Positions 17,794-26,481 of a stretch of 64,000 bases of DNA are shown one piece after another. The notes beneath the pieces were generated by a model. The model made no database searches. It was not told the origin of the DNA and saw only the letters and a list, made by a program, of their open reading frames with translations. A program made the translations under genes and the position numbers. The DNA comes from Mycolicibacterium helvum (GTDB lineage: Bacteria > Actinomycetota > Actinomycetes > Mycobacteriales > Mycobacteriaceae), in the NCBI RefSeq assembly GCF_010731895.1, contig NZ_AP022596.1, forward strand, positions 3,968,001 through 4,032,000, in the 5' to 3' direction. How positions within the stretch are numbered: position 1 is the first letter of the stretch; every line of letters starts with the position of its first letter.

Positions 17794-18519
17794 CTAGTCC
17801 AGAAACGTTCTGATCAGCTCTTCGGTCGCCCCAACATGATCGTGCATGACCTCGTGTGCCTTGGCGGCGTTTCCCGAGCAGATCGCCGCAACAATTTGGG
17901 CGTGCTGCTGGTGGGAATGTTCCAGGGCCGGCCCCATGAACGGAACCACTTGCAGCAGAGTCTCATTGAGGATGAGCTGTACGTTGGCGATCGCCTCGCT
18001 CAGGGCGTTGCACTCGGCCAGCTCCGCGATGTAGCTGTGGAGTTCGACATCGGCGAGACGAAACTCCGGCCCGTGACATGTCGCCGCGGCCAGGCGTTCT
18101 TGCAGCATGCCGACCTGCTCATCGCTGAGTTCACGCCGCGCGGCCAGCGCCGCAGCCCCGGGTTCCAAGACGGTTCGAAAGCGCAGCATGTCCAACAGGC
18201 GGCGCTTCATCTGTTCACTGAGGCGATGCTGGGCTGCGGTGTCGCTATCGGATTGCCACAGCACGAAGCTGCCCCCGCTGCGGCCGCGCTGGGTGCGCAC
18301 GAGCCCGGCCTGCTGCAGCGCTCTGATCACCGCGCGCAGGGTGGTGCGACTGACGTTGAGTTCGTCGCTGAGGTCACGCTCGGGAGGCAGGCGTGACCCC
18401 GCGGGCAGCTCACCGGCGCGGATCCTGGCTACAAGTTGCCCGAGCGCTTCCTCGAATGGGTTGCGCAGGGCGCGATCTCCGGCGAGATTGTCGGACTCCA
18501 CGCTGTCCGGATGTGCCAT
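17794..18519 (-). CDS. GntR/FadR-type (FCD) transcriptional regulator
   Basis: A 241-aa regulator with an N-terminal winged HTH (AGSRLPPERDLSDELNVSRT, about residues 40-60, and LQQAGLVRTQRGRSGGSFV) and a C-terminal helical FCD effector domain (RFRTVLEPGAAALAA; metal-site histidines in DVELHSYIAEL and HSHQQHAQIV). Such proteins usually repress and release DNA on binding a small carboxylate or amine metabolite. It is divergent from the PuuD-like gene, and the perfect palindrome at 18613-18635 in the shared promoter region is its likely operator. It probably controls the 18.6-27.8 kb catabolic operon. Confidence 0.88.
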   Translation of the reverse strand: MAHPDSVESDNLAGDRALRNPFEEALGQLVARIRAGELPAGSRLPPERDLSDELNVSRTTLRAVIRALQQAGLVRTQRGRSGGSFVLWQSDSDTAAQHRLSEQMKRRLLDMLRFRTVLEPGAAALAARRELSDEQVGMLQERLAAATCHGPEFRLADVELHSYIAELAECNALSEAIANVQLILNETLLQVVPFMGPALEHSHQQHAQIVAAICSGNAAKAHEVMHDHVGATEELIRTFLD

Positions 18520-18612
18520 GCAAGCCCCTCTCAGCGGACTTCGCCCGTCGAAGTCAATCTAATCCCATCCTGAATTGTTCACACCATTGCGACCAAAAAC
18601 CGCCTGTGATTT

Positions 18613-18635
18613 ACTTTTTGGTGTGACCAAAAAGT
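18613..18635. promoter_or_regulatory. Perfect palindromic operator, probably for the GntR regulator
   Basis: ACTTTTTGGT and ACCAAAAAGT are perfect inverted repeats around a central GTG. A further half-site ACCAAAAA lies at 18592-18599. The central GTG is also the best in-frame start of the next gene, so binding would cover the translation or transcription start. The A/T-rich dyad with GGT-N3-ACC centre is compatible with GntR-family operators; the assignment to the neighbouring regulator is inference. Confidence 0.7.
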
Positions 18636-19429
18636 GCGCCGCTTCACCCGACGCCGCTACGGCAGCCGGCCCGCTGATCGGTATCCCGATCGCGTTCGAG
18701 AGCGCCGACTGGCGGGTGTGGTCGGGCCGGGCTTACCTGCAGACCCCCGGTTACGTCGAGCACGTCCGACGTGCCGGTGGCATCCCGGTCCTCCTGCCCC
18801 TCGGCGGATCGGGCGAGGAGGCGGCCCGCGCGGTCCAAACCCTGGATGGGCTGCTGCTACCGGGCGGCCCGGACGTGCACCCTGACCTGTACGGGCAACA
18901 GCCTCATCCCGCCGCGGGCCCGTTCGACACTTTCCGCGATGATTGGGAGGGCGCGCTGATCACGCACGCACTGGCCGCCCGTACGCCAGTGCTCGGCATT
19001 TGCCGCGGCGCGCAGCTGATCAACGTGGTCCTGGGCGGGTCCCTGATCCAGCACCTGCCCGACGTGGTTGCAAGCGACTGCCACAACCCGGTCGTCGGCG
19101 CTTTCGCCACCCACGCCGTGCGCATGGCCGAGGACAGCCACCTGGCCGCAGTCCTCGGAATCACCGCGGACGTGCCGACTTATCACCACCAGGCGGTCGA
19201 CGCCATCGCAGCACCCTTGCGCGCGGTGGCATGGGCCACCGATGGCACGGTGGAGGCTCTCGAAGGTCTCAACGGTCAGGTCCTGGCCGTTCAGTGGCAT
19301 CCCGAAGTCGCCGAATCCAATGCCCTAATCGCGGCTTTCGTCGCCGCGTGCGCCCTTCGCAACCCATTACAAGACCACAGTCCGCCGCCCTTGAACCCAG
19401 CCCCAACGACGCAGTACCTGCCGGCCTGA
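18623..19429 (+). CDS. PuuD-like gamma-glutamyl hydrolase (class I GATase fold)
   Basis: A peptidase C26/PuuD-type enzyme that cleaves gamma-glutamyl amides such as gamma-glutamyl-GABA. Seen are the nucleophile elbow LGICRGAQLINV with its cysteine, the TYHHQAVD segment, and VQWHPEVAES with the catalytic His and Glu. From the GTG at 18623 the product has 268 aa, normal for the family. An upstream TTG (18575) would add 16 unlikely residues. There is no clear ribosome site, so a leaderless transcript is plausible, and the start lies in the centre of the palindromic operator. It is followed by the ligase that would make its substrate. Confidence 0.85.
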   Translation: MTKKCAASPDAATAAGPLIGIPIAFESADWRVWSGRAYLQTPGYVEHVRRAGGIPVLLPLGGSGEEAARAVQTLDGLLLPGGPDVHPDLYGQQPHPAAGPFDTFRDDWEGALITHALAARTPVLGICRGAQLINVVLGGSLIQHLPDVVASDCHNPVVGAFATHAVRMAEDSHLAAVLGITADVPTYHHQAVDAIAAPLRAVAWATDGTVEALEGLNGQVLAVQWHPEVAESNALIAAFVAACALRNPLQDHSPPPLNPAPTTQYLPA

Positions 19430-19442
19430 GAGGAACCTTCCC

Positions 19443-20798
19443 GTGCACCCACCACTGACCCTCGACCAACTCCGCGAGGAGGTGGCCACCGACGCGATCG
19501 ACACCGTCGTGGTGGCCATGCCCGACATGCAAGGCCGCCTGGTCGGCAAGCGCCTGGACGCGAACTACTTCCTCAACGACGCCATCGACTCCGGTGTGGG
19601 GGCGTGCGCCTACCTCATCACCCGCGATATCGACATGCAGATCGTCGACGGATTCGACATCGCCGGGTGGGCCGACGGGCTCAGTGACTTCGAACTGGCC
19701 CCTGACCTGAACACCCTGCGACGGCTGCCCTGGATGCCGGGCACCGCGCTGGTCATCGCCGATGCCTGCTGGATCGGCGGGGGAGTGGTCGCCCAGTCCC
19801 CCCGGGAAATCCTGCGCGGCCAACTAGCCCGGCTGGCCGAGCACGGCTGGCAAGCTTTGGTGGCCACCGAGCTCGAATTCCTGTTGTTTGACCAGAGCTA
19901 CGCGCAGGCGCACGCGGCCAACTACCACGGCCTACGGCTGAGCACCCATCACTCAATCGACTACGCCATCTCGGCCACCGCCAAAGCCGAGCCTCTCATG
20001 CGTCAGATCCGCCGCCAGATGCGCGACGCCGGAATGCAAGTCGAAGCCATCAAAGGTGAAGTCCACAACGGACAGTTCGAACTGGGCTTCAAATACGCCG
20101 ACGCGCTGAGCACCTGCGACAACCACGTCGTCTACAAAGAAGGCGCCAAAGAGATCGCCGTCGATCACGACGTCTCGATCACCTTCATGGCTAAATACGA
20201 CGAGGGCGCGGGCAACTCATGTCACGTGCACCTTTCGCTGATCGACGAGGCCGGCAACCCGGTGTTCCCCGGCGCCGGCGGCAAAGGCTTCTCGGCCACC
20301 TTCGAGCACTTCCTGGCCGGCCAGCTCGCCGCCGCACGCGAACTGAGCCTGGCGGTGGCGCCGAACATCAACTCCTACAAACGATTCCAGGACGGAACAT
20401 TCGCCCCGACGGTCATCAGCTGGGGCCGCGACAACCGCACCTGCGCCCTGCGTGTGTTGGGCGAGGGCCGCGCCCTGCGCCTGGAAAACCGCACTCCGGG
20501 CGGTGACGTCAACCCCTACCTCGCTGTCGCCGCGGTCATCGCTGCCGGCCTGCACGGCGTGGAAAACCAACTGGAACTTCCCCCCGCCGCGCACGGCAAC
20601 GCCTACGAATCGGACGCGGTGCGGATGCCGACCACGCTGCGCGAGGCAGCTCAGCTGTGGGAGAACAGCGCGATCGCCGCTAAGGCGTTCGGCGACGAGG
20701 TCGTTCACCACTACGCCAACGCAGCCCATCAACAAGTGCGAGCCCATGACGCCGCGGTCACCGACTGGGACCGCGCCCGCGGATTCGAAAGGACATAA
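19443..20798 (+). CDS. Glutamine-synthetase-like gamma-glutamylamine ligase
   Basis: A 451-aa glutamine synthetase fold protein related to PuuA/GlnA3-type ligases, which couple glutamate to an amine with ATP. Metal and substrate motifs are present: TELEFLLF, KGEVHNGQFELGF, GNSCHVHLSL, NSYKRFQDGTFAPT and ALRLENRTPGGDVNPYL. It lacks the adenylylation loop of true glutamine synthetase and lies among amine-degradation genes rather than glnE/glnB, so amine ligation is the better reading. GTG start with a GAGAGGA ribosome site 13 bases after the hydrolase stop. The amine substrate cannot be told from sequence; the neighbouring alcohol dehydrogenase suggests an amino alcohol or diamine. Confidence 0.85.
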   Translation: MHPPLTLDQLREEVATDAIDTVVVAMPDMQGRLVGKRLDANYFLNDAIDSGVGACAYLITRDIDMQIVDGFDIAGWADGLSDFELAPDLNTLRRLPWMPGTALVIADACWIGGGVVAQSPREILRGQLARLAEHGWQALVATELEFLLFDQSYAQAHAANYHGLRLSTHHSIDYAISATAKAEPLMRQIRRQMRDAGMQVEAIKGEVHNGQFELGFKYADALSTCDNHVVYKEGAKEIAVDHDVSITFMAKYDEGAGNSCHVHLSLIDEAGNPVFPGAGGKGFSATFEHFLAGQLAAARELSLAVAPNINSYKRFQDGTFAPTVISWGRDNRTCALRVLGEGRALRLENRTPGGDVNPYLAVAAVIAAGLHGVENQLELPPAAHGNAYESDAVRMPTTLREAAQLWENSAIAAKAFGDEVVHHYANAAHQQVRAHDAAVTDWDRARGFERT

Positions 20799-20803
20799 CG
20801 CAC

Positions 20804-22162
20804 GTGCACGCCGAGGTCATCAACCCCGCCACCGAGGACATCATCGCCACCGTCGAGATGCTCGACGAGGCACGCACCGAACACGCCGTGCGCCGCGCCA
20901 GTGCGGCCATGAACACTTGGCGCTCCATCAGCGCCGCCGACCGCGCCCGCCTGCTCCAACGCTTCGCCCTGGCCGTCGAAGCCGATATGGAGAACCTGGC
21001 TCAGCTCGAAACCCGAAACTGCGGCCACACGTTGAACAATTCACGATTCACATTGCGCAAGATCGTGGACTGCATGCTGTTTTATGCTGGCGCCGCAGAA
21101 CGTTTGATTGGCAAGCAAATCCCCGTCGACGGCGGCATCAACATCACCTTCCACGAACCGGTCGGCGTTGTCGCGGTGATCGCACCGTGGAATTTTCCAC
21201 TGATGATCGCCGTCTGGGGAATGATGCCTGCCCTGGCAGCCGGCAATGTCGTCATCCTCAAGCCCTCCGAGCTCACCCCGCTGACGACGCTGCGACTGGT
21301 CGAACTGGCCACCGAAGCCGGCCTTCCCGACAACGTCGTGCAGGTGGTCACCGGCACCGGGCCGGCAGTCGGCCAGACCCTGCTCGACCACTCCGACGTC
21401 GGCAAAGTGGTGTTCACCGGATCCACCGCCGTCGGCCGCACGGTCATGACCAGTGCGGCGCGCAATCTGAAGCGCGTGACCCTTGAGCTGGGCGGTAAAT
21501 CGGCCAACATCGTGTTCGCCGACGCCGACCTCAAAGCCGCCGCCGAAGCTGCACCGATGGGTGTCTTCGACAACGCCGGACAAGACTGCTGTGCCCGGTC
21601 GCGGCTGCTCGTCCAACGGTCGGTTATCGACGAATTCATCGAACTGCTTGTGCCCGCCGTGCGAAGCGTCGTCGTCGGTGACCCCACCCACGCCGACACA
21701 CATGTTGGACCCCTGATCAGCGCCACCCACCGAGAGCGGGTGAGCGCTTTCCTGGCCGACAAGCCACAGATCGTCGTCCAGGCCGACATCCCTGAAGGTC
21801 CGGGCTACTGGTTCCCGCCCACCGTCATCCGCTCCGATGACGGGCGCGCACCGACCGCCACCCAAGAGATCTTCGGCCCCGTCGTCACCGTGATCCCCTT
21901 CGATGACGACGACGACGCCGTACGCATCGCCAACGACACCACCTACGGACTGGCCGGCTCGATCTGGACCCGCGACATCGGGCAGGCGCTACGTACGGCC
22001 CGGCGCATCGAAGCCGGAAACCTGTCGATCAACTCCAACTCCGCGGTGCGCTACCAGGCGCCATTCGGCGGCTTCAAACAATCCGGCATAGGCCGCGAAC
22101 TCGGTCCCGATGCAGCCCTGGAATTTACCGAAACCAAGAGCGTCTACATCAGTACCGCCTGA
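20804..22162 (+). CDS. Aldehyde dehydrogenase, short form
   Basis: A 452-aa NAD(P)-dependent aldehyde dehydrogenase. It shows the cofactor segment APWNFPLM, KPSELTPL, FTGSTAVGR, the general-base Glu in LELGGKSAN and the catalytic cysteine in NAGQDCCARSR, where a second Cys follows the usual one. The protein is about 25-40 residues shorter than typical family members, mostly at the N-terminus, but all catalytic blocks are present. Start GTG, with GAAAGGA upstream and only a 5-base gap from the ligase. It would oxidise the gamma-glutamylated aldehyde to the acid in a Puu-like pathway. Confidence 0.87.
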   Translation: MHAEVINPATEDIIATVEMLDEARTEHAVRRASAAMNTWRSISAADRARLLQRFALAVEADMENLAQLETRNCGHTLNNSRFTLRKIVDCMLFYAGAAERLIGKQIPVDGGINITFHEPVGVVAVIAPWNFPLMIAVWGMMPALAAGNVVILKPSELTPLTTLRLVELATEAGLPDNVVQVVTGTGPAVGQTLLDHSDVGKVVFTGSTAVGRTVMTSAARNLKRVTLELGGKSANIVFADADLKAAAEAAPMGVFDNAGQDCCARSRLLVQRSVIDEFIELLVPAVRSVVVGDPTHADTHVGPLISATHRERVSAFLADKPQIVVQADIPEGPGYWFPPTVIRSDDGRAPTATQEIFGPVVTVIPFDDDDDAVRIANDTTYGLAGSIWTRDIGQALRTARRIEAGNLSINSNSAVRYQAPFGGFKQSGIGRELGPDAALEFTETKSVYISTA

Positions 22163-22251
22163 CCCGGCCCATCCAACACAGCCCCACGCCAACGACCGCC
22201 CACGAACCGGCCGTTGCACCCAGCGAAACCCTCACCCGGAGAGACCATCCC

Positions 22252-23337
22252 ATGAAAGCAGCCGTTCTCACCGACGACGCTGACACCCTCGTTGTCCAGG
22301 ACGTCGACGTCGACCGCGTCGGTCCCCACGAATTGCTCATCAGCACGGCCGCAGCCGGGCTGTGTCACAGCGACCTTTACCACCTCCGCGGTGTGTTCGA
22401 CATCCCGCGGCCCACCATCCTCGGCCACGAATCGGCTGGCATCGTCATCGAAGTCGGCAGCGAAGTACAAGATTTCGCCGCCGGCGACCACGTCATCACC
22501 TGCCTGGCCACCTTCTGCGGCAAATGCGACCGCTGCCTCAACGGCCGCAGCTACCTGTGCAGCGGCGTACACAGCCTGCGCCACGAAGGCCAGAACCCGC
22601 GCCTGCACCGCGACGGCCACGAGGTCCACCAGTTCCTCAGCGTCTCCAGCTTCGCCGAACAACTGCTGGTCCACGAATCCGCGGCCGTGCGGATCACCAA
22701 GGACATGCCCCTGGACCTGGCCGCGCTCCTGGGCTGCGGGGTGACCACCGGACTGGGCGCGGTCCTGAACAAGGCCCGCGTGCGACCCGGCCAGACCGTC
22801 GCCGTGATCGGTTGCGGCGGAATCGGATTGAGCGCCATCCAAGGCGCCCGTCTGAGCGGGGCATCTCGCATCATTGCCGTGGACACCAGCGCCGACAAGC
22901 TCCCCATCGCCGCCCTCATGGGCGCCACCGACGTCATCGACGCCAGCGACACCAACGCCGTGACCGGCATCCTCGAACTCACCGGCGGCGGGGTAGACCA
23001 CTGCCTGGAAGCCGTCGGCGGCGCCGTGACCGCAGCCGCGGCTCTGGAAACGCTGACCGTCGGCGGCACCGCCACCATCATCGGGCTGATGCCGGCCGGC
23101 AAAACCTTCCCCGTACAGGGACGGCTGCTGCTCGATGACCGGACCTTGCAGGGCTCTTACATGGGTTCGCAGAACTTCCGGGTAGCCATGCCCACCTACG
23201 TCGACATGTACCTCGACGGGCGCCTACTGCTCGAGGAGATGGTCAGCTCACGTATTGGCCTGGCCGATATCGACCAGGCCTTCACCGCCATGGAACAGGG
23301 CAATACCCTGCGCGACCTGGTCGTGTTCAACCACTGA
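22252..23337 (+). CDS. Zinc-dependent alcohol dehydrogenase (MDR family)
   Basis: A 361-aa medium-chain dehydrogenase. It shows catalytic-zinc ligands in GLCHSDLYHLRG and LGHESAG, the structural-zinc loop CGKCDRCLNGRSYLC, and the NAD-binding VIGCGGIGLSAIQGA followed by AVDTSADK. It should oxidise a primary alcohol to an aldehyde with NAD. Its place between two aldehyde dehydrogenases suggests successive alcohol-aldehyde-acid oxidation of a gamma-glutamylated amino alcohol (inference). An AGAGACC-like ribosome site precedes the ATG; 89 bases separate it from the upstream gene. Confidence 0.87.
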   Translation: MKAAVLTDDADTLVVQDVDVDRVGPHELLISTAAAGLCHSDLYHLRGVFDIPRPTILGHESAGIVIEVGSEVQDFAAGDHVITCLATFCGKCDRCLNGRSYLCSGVHSLRHEGQNPRLHRDGHEVHQFLSVSSFAEQLLVHESAAVRITKDMPLDLAALLGCGVTTGLGAVLNKARVRPGQTVAVIGCGGIGLSAIQGARLSGASRIIAVDTSADKLPIAALMGATDVIDASDTNAVTGILELTGGGVDHCLEAVGGAVTAAAALETLTVGGTATIIGLMPAGKTFPVQGRLLLDDRTLQGSYMGSQNFRVAMPTYVDMYLDGRLLLEEMVSSRIGLADIDQAFTAMEQGNTLRDLVVFNH

Positions 23338-23361
23338 CCAGGGCAACGAAGTGGAGGAACC

Positions 23362-24972
23362 ATGCTCCCAACGGTGCGCCAGGTGTTGTCGACACCGCTG
23401 CTGGCAGCCTCAGACCAAGAAATCCTCGCCGGGCAGTCCCACCTGGACCGCCCGGTCCGATGGCTGCATCCCGCCGAGGTCGCCGACATCGCCCATCTGC
23501 TACGGGGCGACGAAATCGTCTTGACCACAGGCATTTTCCTGTCTGACAGTGCCAAAGACATAAGCTGGTATGTGCGCTCGTTGGCCGACGCCGGCGTGGC
23601 CGGCCTGATCATCGAACTCGGCCGGCGCTGGGCCAACAACCTGCCGCAGGCCCTCATCACCGCATGCGAACATGCTGGCCTCGTTCTGGTCGCCCTGCAC
23701 CGGGAAGTGCGCTTTGCCGCGGTGGTCGAAGAAGTGGGCGGACGCATACTGGAAGCACGCATCGAAGATCTCACCGCGAGCGAACGCATCCACGAAATCT
23801 TTACCCGCCTCGACGTCGACGCCGCCAGGCCCGACGAAATACTTTCCGCGGTAGTGCGATTGGCTGGAGTGCCAGTGGTCCTGGAATCAGCACGGCATCA
23901 GATCATCAACTACGACACCGCCGGTCGGCCGACCGCTGAGGTGCTCGCCGACTGGAACCGCCGCTCCCGCGCAGTCACCTTGTCTGGCCGGGTCGGATAT
24001 GACCGCCATACCGGATGGCTGATGACCGTGGTCGGGTCCCGCGGCGATGATTGGGGACGGTTGGTCCTGATGACCACCACGCTGCCCAGTCGCCGCGACT
24101 ACGTGCTGGTCGAGCGCGCAGCAGCCACCCTCTCCCTGCACCAGATGCGCGCCCGCGCGCGAGACAGCCTGGAACGGACCACCCACAGCACTCTGCTCAC
24201 CGAACTACGTGCCGACCGATTCTGCGAGGATCTGCTGTTGCGCTGCGAAGCAGCCAATTTCACGGTCCGCGACCGCTGCTTCGTTGCGGTGGCCCTGCGC
24301 CAGAAACTCGACGGTGAACGCGTCAAAAAGCTACCGCTGACAGATATCGCATCAGCGGTCACCACCGCGGCACGCGCCCACCAAACCCCCGCGCTGGTCG
24401 GCCTGGACACCGATCATGTCATCGCCCTGCTCAGCGTCCCGGCAATCACCAAGATCGACCCGTTGATGACTGCCCTGGCCAGCGAACTGCGCAAGGTGAC
24501 GGCGGTGACCATCGCCCGAGGGGAACTGGTGCACCGTCTGCAGGACACCTTCCGCACACTGATCGACGCGCGAACCATCCTGGCCTCCACCGACATCAGC
24601 GAGTCCCGCCCCTGGGTGACGCTGGCCGATGTCCATGTCCGCGGGCTGCTTCACCTACTGCGCGACGACGAACGCCTGGAGCTCTACGTCCGCCGCGAAC
24701 TGGGCGCCCTGCTCGACTACGACCAACAGCGCGGCACCGCGCTGACGACCCTGCTGACGGTCTTCCTCGACACCCGGGGTAGCAAAGCCGATGCCGCTAA
24801 GCGGCTCCTGCTCTCGCGCCCGGTGCTCTATGAGCGGCTGGCCAAAATCGAATCGATCCTCGGTGTGGAACTCGATAATCCGCGGATCCGAACCTCGCTG
24901 CACGTCGCGGTCATCGCCAAAGCCCTGTTCGACGACGTGTCGGAAAGCCCCGTGCAATCCGACACGGCGTAG
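23362..24972 (+). CDS. PucR-family transcriptional regulator
   Basis: A 536-aa regulator. The N-terminal PucR domain (about 1-125: VRWLHPAEVADIAHLLRGDEIVLTTG) is joined to a GGDEF-like middle region and a C-terminal PucR HTH (about 475-525: TRGSKADAAKRLLLSRPVLYERLAKI). Members typically activate purine, amine or amino-acid catabolic operons in response to nitrogen source. It lies inside the catabolic operon, 24 bases after the alcohol dehydrogenase and preceded by GTGGAGGAACC, so it is co-transcribed with what it probably regulates. A second regulator beside the GntR protein suggests two inputs. Confidence 0.88.
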   Translation: MLPTVRQVLSTPLLAASDQEILAGQSHLDRPVRWLHPAEVADIAHLLRGDEIVLTTGIFLSDSAKDISWYVRSLADAGVAGLIIELGRRWANNLPQALITACEHAGLVLVALHREVRFAAVVEEVGGRILEARIEDLTASERIHEIFTRLDVDAARPDEILSAVVRLAGVPVVLESARHQIINYDTAGRPTAEVLADWNRRSRAVTLSGRVGYDRHTGWLMTVVGSRGDDWGRLVLMTTTLPSRRDYVLVERAAATLSLHQMRARARDSLERTTHSTLLTELRADRFCEDLLLRCEAANFTVRDRCFVAVALRQKLDGERVKKLPLTDIASAVTTAARAHQTPALVGLDTDHVIALLSVPAITKIDPLMTALASELRKVTAVTIARGELVHRLQDTFRTLIDARTILASTDISESRPWVTLADVHVRGLLHLLRDDERLELYVRRELGALLDYDQQRGTALTTLLTVFLDTRGSKADAAKRLLLSRPVLYERLAKIESILGVELDNPRIRTSLHVAVIAKALFDDVSESPVQSDTA

Positions 24973-25008
24973 GGTTTCCGAGCGCTGCCGCTGCGGTGGA
25001 CTGGTCTG

Positions 25009-26481
25009 ATGACCAACACCCTTGCCTCTGACGTACTCGCCGTGGGCGATGTCGCGATGCTGATCAACGGAATGCCGTACGAGGCGGCCGCCGGCTGGAT
25101 CGAAGTGGAAAGCCCCCGCGACGGTACCGTCCTCGGACGCGTCCCTCGCGCCGGAGAAGCCGAGATCGACGCCGCCATACAGGCCGCGCGCTCCGCGCAG
25201 CCTGCCTGGAGCGACTTCGCCCCGCGCGCCCGCGGCGCGGTGTTCCGCGCGATCGCCGATGCCCTGGAACCGGAAGTGGAATACTTAGCGCGGCTGTGCT
25301 CGGCCGAGAACGGCAACGCGTTGCGCACCCAAACCCGCGGTGAGGCAGCGTTTGTGGTCGACTGCTTCCGCTTCTTCAGCGGCCTGGCCCAAGAAGCCAA
25401 AGGCGAGACCATCCCGATCAACCTCGACGTGCTCGATTACTCGCGCCGCGAACCGCTGGGCGTGGTGGGCGCGATCATCCCGTGGAACGCCCCCCTCATG
25501 CTCGCCGCCGTCAAGATCGCCCCTGCCTTGCTGATGGGCAACACGATGGTGCTCAAAACTGCCGAAGACGCCCCCTTCGCCGTCCTCAAACTCGCCGAGA
25601 TCTGCCAACGCCACCTACCCCACGGCGTACTCAACGTTGTCACCGGCTTCGGACCCGAAGCCGGTGAAGCGCTGACCGCACACCCCGGCGTGGACAAGCT
25701 GTCGTTCACCGGGTCCACGGCCGTCGGTCGGCGCATTATGACCAAGGCCGCAGATCGCATCGTTCCGGTCTCCCTGGAACTCGGCGGCAAAAACCCGCAG
25801 ATCGTCTACCCCGACTCTGATGACGACGACGTCGTCAACGGAGTGGTCAGCGCCATGCGCTTCTTCCGCCAAGGCCAGTCCTGCACCGCCGGATCGCGGT
25901 TGTTCCTGCACCGCTCCATCGCCGACTCGTTCACCGACAAACTGCTCGCCGCGATCGCGCAGTTCCGCGTCGGCGACCCGCTCGATGAGACCTCTGACAT
26001 CGGCTCCATCGTCAATCGCAAACAGTACGAACGGGTTTGCGGGTTCATCGCCGAGGGCATCGACCAGCCCGGCGCCACCCTGCTGGCCGGCGGACTGCCC
26101 GACGGCGGCCAGCACGGCTTCTATGTGCAGCCAACGGTGTTCGCCGACGTGCAAAACTCCTGGCGCATCGCCCGCGAGGAAATCTTCGGCCCGGTCCTGT
26201 GCATCATCCCGTGGGACGACGAAGACGACGTGATCGCCATGGCCAACGACTCCCACTACGGCCTATCCGCGTTCATCTGGTCCAAAGGCATCGCGACCGC
26301 ACTGCGCACCGCGCACCGCCTGCAAGCAGGCTGGGTCCAGATCAACCAGGGCGGCGGACAAGCTCTCGGCCAGTCCTACGGTGGAGTCAAACAAAGCGGA
26401 ATCGGCGCCGAATTCTCGCTCGAAGGCATGCTCGACAGCTACACCCGGCGCAAGCACATCTCAGTCAGGATCGCCCAGTGA
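25009..26481 (+). CDS. Aldehyde dehydrogenase (betaine/gamma-glutamyl-aldehyde type)
   Basis: A 490-aa full-length aldehyde dehydrogenase: IIPWNAPLMLA, KTAEDAPF, FTGSTAVGR, the base in LELGGKNPQIV, the catalytic Cys in RQGQSCTAGSRLF and EEIFGPVLCI. It differs from the other aldehyde dehydrogenase in this cluster in length and active-site context, so the two probably act on different aldehydes. It lies between the PucR gene and the CoA-transferase, with which it shares a GTGA start/stop overlap. Substrate unknown. Confidence 0.88.
   Translation: MTNTLASDVLAVGDVAMLINGMPYEAAAGWIEVESPRDGTVLGRVPRAGEAEIDAAIQAARSAQPAWSDFAPRARGAVFRAIADALEPEVEYLARLCSAENGNALRTQTRGEAAFVVDCFRFFSGLAQEAKGETIPINLDVLDYSRREPLGVVGAIIPWNAPLMLAAVKIAPALLMGNTMVLKTAEDAPFAVLKLAEICQRHLPHGVLNVVTGFGPEAGEALTAHPGVDKLSFTGSTAVGRRIMTKAADRIVPVSLELGGKNPQIVYPDSDDDDVVNGVVSAMRFFRQGQSCTAGSRLFLHRSIADSFTDKLLAAIAQFRVGDPLDETSDIGSIVNRKQYERVCGFIAEGIDQPGATLLAGGLPDGGQHGFYVQPTVFADVQNSWRIAREEIFGPVLCIIPWDDEDDVIAMANDSHYGLSAFIWSKGIATALRTAHRLQAGWVQINQGGGQALGQSYGGVKQSGIGAEFSLEGMLDSYTRRKHISVRIAQ

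Noticed and set aside
17710-18396. 228-codon plus-strand frame
   Set aside because: It runs antisense to the GntR/FCD regulator, which has clear HTH and FCD motifs.
21041-23001. Minus-strand frames of 274 and 285 codons
   Set aside because: They run antisense to the aldehyde and alcohol dehydrogenase genes and show low-complexity Gly/Asp/Val runs without motifs.
26037-26477. N-terminal extension of the CoA-transferase frame
   Set aside because: It lies inside the aldehyde dehydrogenase gene; family similarity begins right after the GTG at 26478.
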